Notes: a model not told the origin generated them from the letters alone. A DNA stretch of 29,018 bases from Zoogloea sp035335645 (GCA_035335645.1 DAOQMM010000038.1:1-29018); one strand, 5' to 3'; counted from the stretch's first letter, positions 8,226-17,070 are shown. A program made the numbers and translations.

Positions 8226-8555
8226 TCAGGCCGCCGCCTCGTCGGCGGAGCCGCCCCCCTTCTTCATCACCTTCCCCTCTTCGGCGCGCTTGCGGCGCAC
8301 CTCCTTCGGGTCGGCGATGAGGGGTCGGTAGATCTCCACGCGATCCTTGTCGCGCAACACCGTGTCCCCTTTGACCAGCTTGGCGAACACGCCCAGCTTG
8401 TTGGCCTTGACCAGATCGATCTCGGGATGGCGCTGGAGCAGGCCCGACGCCTCGACAGCCTTCTGCACGGTGCTGCCCGCCGGCAGCCTGAGGCTGACAA
8501 TCTCCTGCCGATCCTGCAGGGCGTAGCAGACTTCCACGTTGATCGAATCGGACAT
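8226..8555 (-). CDS. rnfH: RnfH family protein
   Basis: A 109-residue ubiquitin-like (beta-grasp) protein of the RnfH/UPF0125 family. Family features visible are the opening INVEVCYALQDRQEIVSLRLPAG, the AVEASGLL segment, and the ending LRDKDRVEIYRPLIADPKEVRRKRAEEG, a strong signature. The C-terminal 15 residues (KKGGGSADEAAA) are a low-complexity tail. The ATG at 8555 starts one base after the ratA stop, so the pair is an operon. The rnfH-ratA pair opposite smpB is a classic conserved neighbourhood in proteobacteria. Some annotations call ratA-rnfH a toxin-antitoxin-like pair; the biochemical role of RnfH remains unsettled. Confidence 0.92.
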   Translation of the reverse strand: MSDSINVEVCYALQDRQEIVSLRLPAGSTVQKAVEASGLLQRHPEIDLVKANKLGVFAKLVKGDTVLRDKDRVEIYRPLIADPKEVRRKRAEEGKVMKKGGGSADEAAA

Positions 8556-8556
8556 C

Positions 8557-8994
8557 CTACTTTCCACCGTAAATCTGACCGGCACGCTTCACGAAGGAAT
8601 CGACGAAGGTGTTGGCAATGTGATTGAAAACCGGACCCACCGCCTTTTCGATGAGCCGGCTGGAAAATTCATAGCGCAGGTTGAACTCCACCTTGCACGC
8701 AGCATCGCCCAGCGGCGTGAAATCCCAGCTGCCATCCAGATGCGTGAACGGCCCCTCGGTCAGACGGATGTGCATGTGGGTGGGGTACTGCTTGTCATTC
8801 TCGGTGCTGAAATGGGATTTGATGCCGTGGTAGTTGATGTGGAGCGTGGCGCGGGTGATCCGTTCGTCCCGGTGATGCACCTCGCTTCCGCCACACCAGG
8901 GCAGAAACCTGGGATAGTCCTCGCAGCGATCCACCAGATCGAACATCTGCGCAGGGGTGAATTCGATCAGGACGATTTTCTTGACAGCGGCCAT
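8557..8994 (-). CDS. ratA: RatA-family START/polyketide-cyclase-like protein
   Basis: A 145-residue member of the RatA/COQ10-like START-domain family. Typical stretches are VLIEFTPAQMFDLVDRCEDYPRFLPWCGGSEV near the start and LTEGPFTHLDGSWDFTPLGDAACKVEFNLRYEF followed by FVDSFVKRAG at the end. E. coli RatA has been reported to bind the 50S ribosomal subunit and block 70S formation. COQ10-like members bind ubiquinone; which applies here is not decided by sequence. The ATG at 8994 (MAAVKKIVLIEF) gives the conserved N-terminus, so I rejected an upstream extension of 30 residues that overlaps the smpB start. It is followed directly by rnfH. Confidence 0.92.
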   Translation of the reverse strand: MAAVKKIVLIEFTPAQMFDLVDRCEDYPRFLPWCGGSEVHHRDERITRATLHINYHGIKSHFSTENDKQYPTHMHIRLTEGPFTHLDGSWDFTPLGDAACKVEFNLRYEFSSRLIEKAVGPVFNHIANTFVDSFVKRAGQIYGGK

Positions 8995-9020
8995 CGGTCG
9001 CGAGCCTTGCGCTCGAACTG

Positions 9021-9039
9021 GTAAAATACGCGATTTTAC
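9021..9039. promoter_or_regulatory. Symmetric promoter element between ratA and smpB
   Basis: A perfect 7-base inverted repeat, GTAAAAT (9021-9027) and ATTTTAC (9033-9039), with five bases between. It contains a TAAAAT -10-like hexamer on each strand, placed before smpB (ATG 9062) and before ratA (ATG 8994). It may be two overlapping divergent -10 boxes or an operator. No good -35 hexamer is visible at the proper spacing, so the assignment is tentative. Confidence 0.4.
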
Positions 9040-9061
9040 GCATCCGTTCGCGCCGCCGCCA

Positions 9062-9508
9062 ATGAGCATCATCGACAATCGCAAGGCGTACCACGACTAT
9101 TTCATCGAGGACAAGTACGAAGCCGGACTGGTCCTCGAGGGCTGGGAGGTGAAAGCCATCCGCGCCGGACGGTCGAACATCAAGGAAAGCTATGTGGTGA
9201 TCCGCAACGGCGAGATCTTCATCGTCGGCATGCACATCACGGCCCTCGAATCCGCGTCCACCCATATCCATCCGGACCCGACCCGGACCCGCAAGCTGCT
9301 GCTCCATGCCACCGAGATCGACAAGCTGATCGGCAAGGTGGAACGCGCTGGCTATGCCCTGGTGCCCCTTGACCTGCACTACACCAAGGGCCGCATCAAG
9401 GCATTGATCGGGCTCGCCAAGGGCAAGAAGCAGTTCGACAAGCGGGAAGCCGAAAAGGAACGCGACTGGGAGCGCGAGAAGGCCCGCCTGATCCGCGCCA
9501 AGGGCTGA
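9062..9508 (+). CDS. smpB: SsrA-binding protein SmpB
   Basis: Cytoplasmic partner of tmRNA in rescue of stalled ribosomes. The 148-residue length is normal. Conserved stretches are IIDNRKAYHDYFIEDKYEAGLVLEGWEVKAIRAG at the N-terminus, HPDPTRTRKLLLH (about residues 74-86), the LVPLDLHYTKGRIKALIGLAKGKKQFDKR segment, and a basic C-terminal tail. The ATG at 9062 matches the family start; the open frame extends upstream but overlaps the divergent ratA promoter. The tmRNA gene itself is not visible in the window. Confidence 0.97.
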   Translation: MSIIDNRKAYHDYFIEDKYEAGLVLEGWEVKAIRAGRSNIKESYVVIRNGEIFIVGMHITALESASTHIHPDPTRTRKLLLHATEIDKLIGKVERAGYALVPLDLHYTKGRIKALIGLAKGKKQFDKREAEKERDWEREKARLIRAKG

Positions 9509-9544
9509 GGGACCGCCCCTCACCCGCCGGGCGCGGGACCGGCA

Positions 9545-10477
9545 TCAAATCAACTCGCGCTTGGCCAGTTCCACATCAAGCCGCTCCAGGGCGTCCACGG
9601 GCCGACAGGCCGCCGCCTCCTGAAACAGGCCATAGGCACGCCCGAACTGGGCGGCCCCGAAGGCCAGCATGCGCGCCTTGGCGTATTCCGCCAGCACAAT
9701 GGGTGAGTCCGGCGTGAGCCGGCGGGCCAGCTCGAAGTGGTGTTCGACGGCGTCACGCCGGGCATGGTGGGACAGGGCCCCCACCACGGATCCGACCTTG
9801 TCCACCACCTCTGCGTGATAAACGCCCAGCGCCAGATGAGCGTCGGCATGGTCCGGCTCGAGTGCCAGCGCCCGCAGGAAACTGTCGCGCACCTTGCCAC
9901 CGAACCCCAGGGTGAGAGCCTTCATCACGGAGAGGTTCTGGCTGTAGCGCCCCACCGCCAGCCCGAACGCATACCACGCGTTGGCCCACACCGGCGCCAC
10001 CTGGACCAGTTCCTCGGCCGCCTCCGTAGCCTCCCGCAGGATTTTCAGACGCCGGTCGTCCTGGTCTTCCACATGGGCTGCGTAGACCGCTGCCGCCCGC
10101 ACCGCCACCATGGTACCGGCCACTCCGGCGTCCTGCGCGAAGTGCACCGCCTCGGCGAAATCCCCCGCGTGATAGGCCCGCCAGGCCTGCTCGAGACATG
10201 CAGCCGTCCGCGCCGGGTCGCGCACATGCTCAGCCAATGCGGGGTTGTGGCGGACCAGGCGTTCGATCCGTGTTGCGCTGGGAAACGGCTCCCGATCACC
10301 CCGATGCAGACGCGCCCAGTTCGCCTGGAGCGCCGCGCCGTCATAGCGGTACAGGCGATTGCCGTAAGGAAAGGACTTCCAGACCTTTGCCCCGATCGCG
10401 GACGCGTCCGCCACCGACGCAGGGCGGCGGACACGGCGGACCGCAGCGCTCAGGTCGAAACTGAGATTCAGATGCAT
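9545..10477 (-). CDS. TPR-like hypothetical protein
   Basis: A 310-residue protein without a signal peptide or membrane segment. The helical repeats resemble tetratricopeptide repeats: AWRAYHAGDFAEAVHFAQDAG (near residues 107-127), WANAWYAFGLAVGRYSQN, FLRALALEPDHADAHLALGVYHAEVV, and HHFELARRLTPDSPIVLAEYAKARM. This suggests a cytoplasmic protein-protein interaction scaffold. I do not recognise a named family, although the pattern recalls bacterial proteins annotated only as tetratricopeptide-repeat proteins. The ATG at 10477 follows a GGGGGAGC ribosome site; eight further upstream residues in frame are unlikely. It is convergent with smpB and separated from the pterin dehydratase gene by 200 bases. 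Confidence 0.75.
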   Translation of the reverse strand: MHLNLSFDLSAAVRRVRRPASVADASAIGAKVWKSFPYGNRLYRYDGAALQANWARLHRGDREPFPSATRIERLVRHNPALAEHVRDPARTAACLEQAWRAYHAGDFAEAVHFAQDAGVAGTMVAVRAAAVYAAHVEDQDDRRLKILREATEAAEELVQVAPVWANAWYAFGLAVGRYSQNLSVMKALTLGFGGKVRDSFLRALALEPDHADAHLALGVYHAEVVDKVGSVVGALSHHARRDAVEHHFELARRLTPDSPIVLAEYAKARMLAFGAAQFGRAYGLFQEAAACRPVDALERLDVELAKRELI

Positions 10478-10678
10478 GGCAGCTCCCCCGGGGATCCACA
10501 TTGTTCTTGATCATTGTCTCGGGGCGTCCTGCGCCTTCCCGTGGGGAGGGGCTGAGGAACCCGGACAGATGTGTTCCGCGTCGTGCGCGGAGGCGTGGTC
10601 GGATCGGGGCGTAGCGTACCACCACCGGCGCCGCGAAGCATGTCGCAGCGCCGCATTCGGGCGAAAAGGCGTGCACAC

Positions 10679-10969
10679 CTACACAGCAGACTCCATGAAG
10701 CGAGCCAGGGCCACATCGAACGCCGTGACGCCGCCCGCGTCGTGGGTCGCAAGCACCACATCCACCCGGCTGTAGACGTTCGCCCACTCGGGATGATGGT
10801 CAAGCCTCTCGGCCATCAGCGCCACCCGTGCCATCCAGCCGAAGGCCGCGTTGAAGTCCGCAAAGCGGTAGGTCTTGCCGAGTGCGTCGCGGCCCTCGAC
10901 ACGCTGCCATCCCGGCAGTTCCGCCAGGGCGGCGTCGATCTGTACGGCATCCAGTCGGTTCCGGTTCAT
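10679..10969 (-). CDS. Pterin-4a-carbinolamine dehydratase
   Basis: A 96-residue 4a-hydroxytetrahydrobiopterin dehydratase. In the usual role it dehydrates the pterin carbinolamine formed by aromatic amino-acid hydroxylases. The motif ERLDHHPEW (residues 54-62) holds the paired His-His-Pro that forms the active site, and the C-terminal VDVVLATHDAGGVTAFDVALA fits the fold. The protein starts at the ATG at 10969 with a GGGAGG site upstream; 14 more in-frame residues upstream would overlap the preceding stop and are unlikely. It lies 19 bases after the large DUF748 gene on the same strand, probably in one transcript. No phenylalanine hydroxylase lies nearby, so an accessory role (such as molybdopterin or general pterin recycling) is possible. 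Confidence 0.9.
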   Translation of the reverse strand: MNRNRLDAVQIDAALAELPGWQRVEGRDALGKTYRFADFNAAFGWMARVALMAERLDHHPEWANVYSRVDVVLATHDAGGVTAFDVALARFMESAV

Positions 10970-10988
10970 CGGACAGCCTCCCAAAGGT

Positions 10989-13900
10989 TCAGCGCATGGA
11001 GAAATCGACACGGCTCAGGGTGGCGCTGACGTCCTTACCGCCCTTGCCGACCCGCGGAGCAAGAATGAAGACACGTTCGCCGGCCACCTTGCCCTGTTCG
11101 ATCAGCCAGCTCTTCACGACCTGAGCCCGCTGATGGGCCAGGGTGAGCAGATCCTCGTCGGTGACCTTGGCGTTGGCGATGAGCAGCTTTTCCATCTCGG
11201 GCACCGGCAGGTCCTTGGTGAGCCCCAGCATGGTCCGCGGCTTGACGAAATCCGCGTCTTTATAGACCCGCGCCAGCAGGACCGGGTATTCAGCGGGGTC
11301 AACGCGCACGCGCCCATCCTCACCCGCCGCCTCGCCCTTCCTGGCCATCTCCTTGACCTTGAGTGCCTCGACCCTGCCCAGCATCGCTGCGCGGCGCAGG
11401 CCGTCCCGGTCGGCATCCGGATCGACACGTCCGGAAATCTCGAGCTTGATGCCGGGCCGGTCGGACATGGCCTTGGCGATCGCTTTCAACTTCGACTCTC
11501 CTTTTTCGTCGATTCGCGCAAAACCGGGATCGAACTCGAGCCACGCGAGTTCTTCAGCGTTCCCGCCAAACAGCGAGCCCAGCAAGGCAAAGGGGGAGGT
11601 CAAGGCCTTGCCGATGAGATTGACGATGACCTTGACGATGATGCCGCCGACACTGAACTGGGGATCGTCCAGCGTGCCGCTGATGGGCAGATCCAGGTCG
11701 ATCTCGCCCCGGCTGTTCTTGAGCAGGGACACGGCCAGCTGCACCGGCAGCTTGAGCGCATCCGGGCTGTCCACCTGGTCACCGAAGGTCAGTTGATCGA
11801 GGAAGACCTGGTTGCTGGCCGTGAGCTTGCGGTCTTCCACCTTGTAGTTCAGCTTGGCCGACAGCTTGCCTTTTTCGATGCCATAGCCCACGTATTTGGC
11901 CGCGTAGGTGGACACGCCGGACAGCTCAAAATCCGTCACCGACGCACGGATATCGAGGGCCTTGTCCTGACGGAAGGGATTCAGCCGGCCCGACACTTCG
12001 ACCGGCGCCGCGTTGTCCACCCGGCCCCGCAGGTCCAGTTCGGCCAGGGTGCTCGGGTCGGACGACAGCCCGGACAGCACGCCGCCCATCCCCGTCAGGT
12101 TGGCGTCATAGTTCGGTTTCACGAAGCGGTCGCTGTAGGCGATATTGCCGCCCTGCAGGGTGATCCGCCTGATCGTGACCGGAGGCGGCGGAGTGGGTGC
12201 AGCGGGCGCCGCCACGGCCTTTGCTGCGACCGGCGCGGGCGGCGCACTGCTCCCCGCATTGCTCCCCTTTCCGGCGGCGCGGGCGGCGTCCTTTGCCCGC
12301 TTCTGATCCCGCGCCCGCTCGGCGGTGATTTCGCGGATGTTCAGGCCACCTTGTTCGTCCAGGATCAGGCGGGTGTAGAAATTGGTCAGCGCGATCTCGT
12401 CGACATTGACGGCCAGGGGCGCAAGACGGACATCCACGCCGCCGAAGTAGAGCGAGCGCCACTTGAGGAAATCGGCGGCATTGAGCTTGTCCACCGAAGC
12501 GAAATCCCCGATGGTCAGGCTGCCCTTGAACCCTCCCTTCATGGCGCCCCCATCGGGCAGCTCGAAGGCGAGACGTCCCTTCGACGTCACCACACCGCGG
12601 GTGATGGCGATATTCACCTTCTCCGTCACGTAGGGTTGGAGCATCGCCAGGTCCACCGCCGACAGATCCAGGTCCAGGGCCGCAGCCAGCGGCGCCAGCC
12701 CCACCGTGCCTGCCACGCCGAAGCGCCCGCGCTTGTTGATGGAGGCCTTCAGCTCCACCTTTGCCTTGCTGCCCTTGGCGGTCGACAGCCCTTCGACACG
12801 CAGGGAAAGGGGCTCGGCATTGAAGACGATGGCCGGGGACAGGGTCTGGTCCTCGATGCGCACGCCCCAGTCATCCAGAGTCACACGCCTGACCGCCACC
12901 TGCCATGCCGGACCGGCGGCCACGGCTTTCGGGGCCTTGGACGCTGCAGCCCTGACCGGCTTCTCCGGGGCAGGCGGAGGCACCGCCTCGGTGGCCGTCA
13001 TCCGTTCGGCGTTGAACCGCCCCTCCCCGTCGCGGATCAGGGCCAGCCGCGTCGCCTTGCCGATCACTTCGCCCACATCCACCTTGCGGGCCGCCGTATC
13101 CACGGCCAGTTCGCGCAGTTCCAGCGTCCCCACCTTCGCGAGGGGCGCCTTCTCCCCCTTCAGGCGGACCACCAGGTCCTTCAGGCCCAGGACTTCGCCT
13201 TTCAGGCTTACGCGGGGCTCCTCCTTGTCAATGGAGAACGCATAAGCCAGCTTGCCGTCGAAATGACCTGACACGACATCGGCCTGCTTCAGGGCCGCCG
13301 CGTAATACGCGGCATGGCCCGGCAGGTCGAGTCGGTCCACCGTGATCGTGCCCTCGGCGCGAAGCGGTGCCAGGCCCACGGTGCCGACATGCTCGACCGA
13401 TTCGCCCAGATCGGTGTGGAAGCCGGCGTCCAGTGCAGCGGGCTCGGCTCCCGCCAGATCGAACTTGCGCAGGCTGACATGCAGATCGTCCAGCGTGCGC
13501 CGGTAGGTTCCGCCCGGCAGCGCGTCGGAAATCATCACCTTGCCGCCGGTCAGTCTGAATTCGCCGAGCGTGACGGCAAGCGGCCTCGCCGGCGGAGTGT
13601 CCGACGGGGCTGCCGCCGGCGACGGGGGCTCTGACGACGGGGCGGGTTTCGGGACGAGCTTCAGCAGACCGAGCCGGCCGTCCCGGTCCCGATCGACGAC
13701 GACTTCCGGGCGTTCGACGGTCACTGTTCCCAGAGACACGACACCGGCCAGGGGGGCAAGACGCTCGATGCCCACCGCGACGTGAGGCAGCTTGACCGCC
13801 GGATGTCCCGCTGTGTCCTGCAGTTCGAAAGCATCGAGCCCCACCTCACCCTTCACCGCCACGTCCGGCGCCTGGCCGTCCGGTTGGGCGAAAGTCACCA

Positions 13901-14666
13901 CGAGATTCGACGACAGCCGCGCGGACGGCACACGGAAGGGCTTCTCGAGGGGCACATAGGCCAGATACGGCGTGAGGTCGACGCCTTCAAACCTGAGCTC
14001 GACCGCCGATTCACGGGCTTTGGAAAACGGCCGGGCCTTGCCCCGGACCTCGAAGGGCGCGCCATCCAGGGTCACGGCGAGCAGCGGCTCGACATAGGTT
14101 TCCACCTGGGACGGCAGATTGGAGACAAAGGGTACGCCCAGGTTCAGGTCGGCCAGCGTGTGCTTCTGCCCCGTGGGACGGTCGTCAAAATCCACACGGC
14201 CATGCTCGACCCGAATGTTATGGACGGAGAAGAAGGTCTTGGATCCATCGTCCGGCTTGTTGAGGATCTCATCGATCAGGTCCGACCAGTTGTAGCGCTG
14301 CCCCTCCGTACGGATCACGCTCACGTGGGGCTCGATCAGCTGGACTTCCTTTACCACCACGCCGCCACGGAACAGGGACTCGGCCTCAAGGTTTGCATAA
14401 AGCGCCTTGAAACTGGCCGCCTCGACGCCACCGCCGGGCTCATCGATGCGCAGGCCGCGCACCTCGGCGGACAAGGCATACGGATTGATCGACACCCCCT
14501 CGATGCTCACCGGTCGGTGCAAGGCCTGGGTGAGGGCCGACTCCGCCACCGAGCGCACCACCGGTGGCGCCACCAGAAAGCCCACAACCCCGACGACGGC
14601 CAGCACCCCGCCGCCCCATTTCGCTCCCCGGGCCCAGGGCCCGTTCCAGTGCACCTTCTGCCACAT
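10989..14666 (-). CDS. DUF748 / AsmA-like envelope protein
   Basis: A 1225-residue protein with one N-terminal membrane anchor (GGGVLAVVGVVGFLVAPPVV, residues 18-37) and a long repeated beta-rich periplasmic region. The stretch VSIEGVSINPYALSAEVRGLRID after the anchor and the repeated VDRLDLPGHAAYYA and DLSAVDLAMLQPYV types are typical of DUF748, a branch of the AsmA superfamily. Members of that superfamily are implicated in lipid movement between membranes. Three Pro/Ala-rich linkers (about residues 335-365, 560-590 and 795-830) divide the chain. The C-terminus (EISGRVDPDADRDGLRRAAM... LAHQRAQVVKSWLIEQGKV) resembles the tail seen in DUF748 proteins. The ATG at 14666 has an AAGGAGAA site. The precise function is not established. 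Confidence 0.85.
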   Translation of the reverse strand: MWQKVHWNGPWARGAKWGGGVLAVVGVVGFLVAPPVVRSVAESALTQALHRPVSIEGVSINPYALSAEVRGLRIDEPGGGVEAASFKALYANLEAESLFRGGVVVKEVQLIEPHVSVIRTEGQRYNWSDLIDEILNKPDDGSKTFFSVHNIRVEHGRVDFDDRPTGQKHTLADLNLGVPFVSNLPSQVETYVEPLLAVTLDGAPFEVRGKARPFSKARESAVELRFEGVDLTPYLAYVPLEKPFRVPSARLSSNLVVTFAQPDGQAPDVAVKGEVGLDAFELQDTAGHPAVKLPHVAVGIERLAPLAGVVSLGTVTVERPEVVVDRDRDGRLGLLKLVPKPAPSSEPPSPAAAPSDTPPARPLAVTLGEFRLTGGKVMISDALPGGTYRRTLDDLHVSLRKFDLAGAEPAALDAGFHTDLGESVEHVGTVGLAPLRAEGTITVDRLDLPGHAAYYAAALKQADVVSGHFDGKLAYAFSIDKEEPRVSLKGEVLGLKDLVVRLKGEKAPLAKVGTLELRELAVDTAARKVDVGEVIGKATRLALIRDGEGRFNAERMTATEAVPPPAPEKPVRAAASKAPKAVAAGPAWQVAVRRVTLDDWGVRIEDQTLSPAIVFNAEPLSLRVEGLSTAKGSKAKVELKASINKRGRFGVAGTVGLAPLAAALDLDLSAVDLAMLQPYVTEKVNIAITRGVVTSKGRLAFELPDGGAMKGGFKGSLTIGDFASVDKLNAADFLKWRSLYFGGVDVRLAPLAVNVDEIALTNFYTRLILDEQGGLNIREITAERARDQKRAKDAARAAGKGSNAGSSAPPAPVAAKAVAAPAAPTPPPPVTIRRITLQGGNIAYSDRFVKPNYDANLTGMGGVLSGLSSDPSTLAELDLRGRVDNAAPVEVSGRLNPFRQDKALDIRASVTDFELSGVSTYAAKYVGYGIEKGKLSAKLNYKVEDRKLTASNQVFLDQLTFGDQVDSPDALKLPVQLAVSLLKNSRGEIDLDLPISGTLDDPQFSVGGIIVKVIVNLIGKALTSPFALLGSLFGGNAEELAWLEFDPGFARIDEKGESKLKAIAKAMSDRPGIKLEISGRVDPDADRDGLRRAAMLGRVEALKVKEMARKGEAAGEDGRVRVDPAEYPVLLARVYKDADFVKPRTMLGLTKDLPVPEMEKLLIANAKVTDEDLLTLAHQRAQVVKSWLIEQGKVAGERVFILAPRVGKGGKDVSATLSRVDFSMR

Positions 14667-14807
14667 CTTGTTGTTCTCCTTCAGCGCCGCGTCGACGCGC
14701 AGCGGCGGGCCATCCCGTCCTTTGCAAGCCTAGCAGGCCCGACGGGGGGTGAGAATGAACTTGTGCGGACGGCGCCGGCCGGCCACCGCCGGGTGTGGCT
14801 TACCGGC

Positions 14808-14836
14808 AAAAAAAAAGAGGCGCCCGCAGGCGCCTC
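14808..14836 (-). terminator. Intrinsic terminator after the first sigma-54 activator
   Basis: GAGGCGCC (14817-14824) pairs perfectly with GGCGCCTC (14829-14836) across a 4-base loop. On the minus strand it is followed by nine T (14816-14808). It lies about 20 bases after the stop of the activator gene and is a textbook rho-independent terminator. Confidence 0.92.
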
Positions 14837-14856
14837 GCGTCAAACGGCCGAGCCGC

Positions 14857-16704
14857 TCAAAAACGTCCCAGCTTGCGATACAGCGTATTGCGACTGATGC
14901 CGAGTCGACGCGCCGCGGCAGAAATGTTGCCCTTTTCCGCCTCCAGCGTGCGCTGAATCATTTCCCGTTCGATCTCTTCCAGGCGGCCGATACCGGCTGC
15001 GCCAACGGGCTCGGCCACCGCCATCGGCCGGACTTCGCTGACCAGCCCCGGCACCTTGATCGGCGCAGCGGGGGCAGCCGCAGCCAGCTGACCGATCTCC
15101 TCAAAGATGTCGTCGGGCAGATGGCAGGGGCGGATGACGTCCTCGTCGTCGTCCAGCAGCGCCAGCGCCACGCGGATGACATTGTTGAGCTGACGGATGT
15201 TGCCCGGCCAGTTGTAGCGACGAAAGGCATCCATGACTTCGGCCGACACCCGTACCGAGCGGTTCGGGCCCGCTTCGCAACGCAGCAGCTTGTCGATCAG
15301 ACGGTCGATGTCGCTGCGCTCCCGCAGGGACGGCAGATTCACACAGAGTCCGTTGAGCCGGTAGTACAGATCCTCACGGAATCCGCCCCGCGCCACTTCT
15401 TCCTTGAGCCTGCGGTGCGTCGCGCAGACCAGGGTGATGTCCACCGGGATGCTCTTGTTGGTGCCCAGCGGCGTCACACAGCGTTCCTGCAGTACGCGCA
15501 GCAGACGCGCCTGCAGGGGCAGCGGCATGTCGCCGATTTCATCGAGGAACAGGGTACCGCCATGAGCCTGCTGGATCTTGCCGACAGCGCCTTCCTTGCG
15601 TGCGCCGGTGAAGGCACCGCCCGAATAGCCGAAGAGCTCGGATTCGATCAGGGTCTCCGGGATCGCCGCGCAGTTGAGCGCCACGAAGGGCCCCTGGGCA
15701 CGAGGTCCGCTGTTGTGGAAGGCCTTGGCGAACATCTCCTTACCGGCACCGGACTCCCCCTGGATCAGGATGGGGATGTCCCGGCCGATCACCCGCAGCC
15801 CCTTGTCGATGGCCGCCTGGAGGCGTTCGTCGCCGGTCGCCAGGGATTGCAGCGTGAGCCGGCTCTTGTCCATGGACGCACCCGCGCTGACCGAAACCGG
15901 CGCGGGGGTCGGCGCAGCAGGCGCCTCGACCGCGGCCTTGAGCGCCTTGCCGCGGACATCGGTGAGGCCCGTGGACGCCACCGGCATTGCCGCAAAGTTA
16001 CCCCGCAGACGGGCATAGAAGCGCTCGCCATTACGGCCGGAGAGGGCAATCAGCGACAGGGGGTCGCGCCGCGCCCGGTCCACCAGCGTACCCAGGGGCA
16101 CGTCGAAGAGCATGCCGTAATGCCGGCGCGGCAGATCCTCCCGGCGCATGCCGAGGAGCTCGAGGGCGACCTGGTCGGCACCCAGCAGGTCGCCGTCGGG
16201 GGTGATGGCCAGCAGGGCCTCACAGAGGCTGCCTACGTGATCGGGACGGGAATGGAAACTCAGCAGGCCCTGATGGGCGAATTCGGCTTCGAACAGGCGT
16301 TTTTCGATAATGCGGGAGGACATCTTCACCAGACCAAGGGAATGACGCTGGAAGGCACGGTAGTCGCTGGAGATATCCAGCACACCCATCAGGCGCCCGT
16401 GCGGATCGAGGATCGGCGAGGCACTGCAGGTCAGGAAGGCGTTGCCTTCGAAGAAGTGCTCCGACCCGAACACGTTCACCGGCACCCGTTCGGCCAGGGC
16501 TGTTCCGATGGCGTTGGTGCCGCGTTCGAACTCGTGCCAGCTGGCACCGGGACTGAGGGCCACCTGTTCGGCACGGCTCAGGAAATCCGCGTCGCCGTAG
16601 GTCTGGAGCACCATGCCCCGGGCGTCGGCCAGGATGGCCATGCTGTGGGAATTGCGGATCTGCTCGAACAGGTGTTCGAGCACCGGCTGGGCATGGGACA
16701 TCAA
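14857..16704 (-). CDS. AcoR-type sigma-54-dependent activator, main body (5' end split off by an amber codon)
   Basis: An enhancer-binding protein that would activate sigma-54 promoters. The 615 codons after the amber stop encode a GAF-like sensor region (about residues 10-150, VLEHLFEQIRNSHSMAILADARG). An AAA+ domain follows, with Walker A GESGAGKE near residue 317, the sigma-54 contact loop GAFTGA near 364 and Walker B GGTLFLDEIGDMP. A C-terminal Fis-type helix-turn-helix GNISAAARRLGISRNTLYRKL ends the protein. All key residues are intact. The possible restart codons, TTG at 16704 and ATG at 16701, have no ribosome site, whereas the ATG at 16923, in the same frame, has a strong one. This is therefore either a broken gene, a gene read through or restarted weakly, or a sequencing error. 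The neighbouring PQQ genes suggest it controls alcohol oxidation. Confidence 0.8.
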   Translation of the reverse strand: MMSHAQPVLEHLFEQIRNSHSMAILADARGMVLQTYGDADFLSRAEQVALSPGASWHEFERGTNAIGTALAERVPVNVFGSEHFFEGNAFLTCSASPILDPHGRLMGVLDISSDYRAFQRHSLGLVKMSSRIIEKRLFEAEFAHQGLLSFHSRPDHVGSLCEALLAITPDGDLLGADQVALELLGMRREDLPRRHYGMLFDVPLGTLVDRARRDPLSLIALSGRNGERFYARLRGNFAAMPVASTGLTDVRGKALKAAVEAPAAPTPAPVSVSAGASMDKSRLTLQSLATGDERLQAAIDKGLRVIGRDIPILIQGESGAGKEMFAKAFHNSGPRAQGPFVALNCAAIPETLIESELFGYSGGAFTGARKEGAVGKIQQAHGGTLFLDEIGDMPLPLQARLLRVLQERCVTPLGTNKSIPVDITLVCATHRRLKEEVARGGFREDLYYRLNGLCVNLPSLRERSDIDRLIDKLLRCEAGPNRSVRVSAEVMDAFRRYNWPGNIRQLNNVIRVALALLDDDEDVIRPCHLPDDIFEEIGQLAAAAPAAPIKVPGLVSEVRPMAVAEPVGAAGIGRLEEIEREMIQRTLEAEKGNISAAARRLGISRNTLYRKLGRF

Positions 16705-16716
16705 GGTACGGTTGCG

Positions 16717-16923
16717 CTACCGCGCTTCCACGACGCCCCGCTGGTTCGGGTCGCCGCATTCGAGGCGTGCGGGGTTGAGCCCGGCCTGCCGGCATCGTTC
16801 CCAGGAACGCAGCACACTCTGATCGACCAGGGCTTCAGGGAGTTCGCCCCGACCGAAGTAGAGTGACCGCGCCTCCTGGAGGCTGACCGAGCGCGCCTCC
16901 ACACTATAAGGAACCTGAATCAT
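16717..16923 (-). pseudogene. 5' fragment of the same sigma-54 activator, ending in in-frame TAG
   Basis: Sixty-eight codons from ATG 16923, preceded by a strong GGAGGAG ribosome site, end at TAG (16719-16717). The fragment contains LRSWERCRQAGLNP, the N-terminal signature of AcoR-type activators (compare IRRSWERCATRGL in the second activator). After the TAG the same frame continues RNRTLMSHAQPVLEHL, which aligns with ANARLVAYAQPIMEHL of the paralogue. The amber codon lines up with a Glu there, so a single change such as GAG to TAG would explain it. Without repair or suppression, the product would be a useless 68-residue peptide. Confidence 0.8.
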
Positions 16924-17053
16924 CTCCTCCTCCGTTCAATACGGATTGTCGGCGCCGACTGACGGATGACCGCCGCCGGCTTATGTATCGGCACGAGAGG
17001 AAGGTGGGTTAAGCCATGGGCGCTGGCCACACTTTCCGATCCCTGCACCGAGA

Positions 17054-17070
17054 TGCTCCAAAATGTAGCA
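17054..17070. promoter_or_regulatory. Candidate activator-binding site (UAS 1)
   Basis: TGCTCCAAAATGTAGCA, an imperfect inverted repeat (TGCTCC-N5-GTAGCA). It matches 15 of 17 bases with the element at 26820-26836 between the dehydrogenase and SoxYZ operons. It lies 143 bases upstream of the -24 element, an ordinary distance for an enhancer site of a sigma-54 activator. Function is inferred from position and recurrence. Confidence 0.6.

Noticed and set aside
10875..13271. A 798-codon plus-strand open frame opposite the DUF748 gene
   Set aside because: It is the antisense shadow of a gene with a signal anchor, ribosome site and family-like sequence; the shadow is rich in His, Gln and Arg and matches nothing known to me.
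14749..16866. A 705-codon plus-strand open frame opposite the first activator
   Set aside because: Antisense shadow of the AAA+ gene; no start signal or family pattern.
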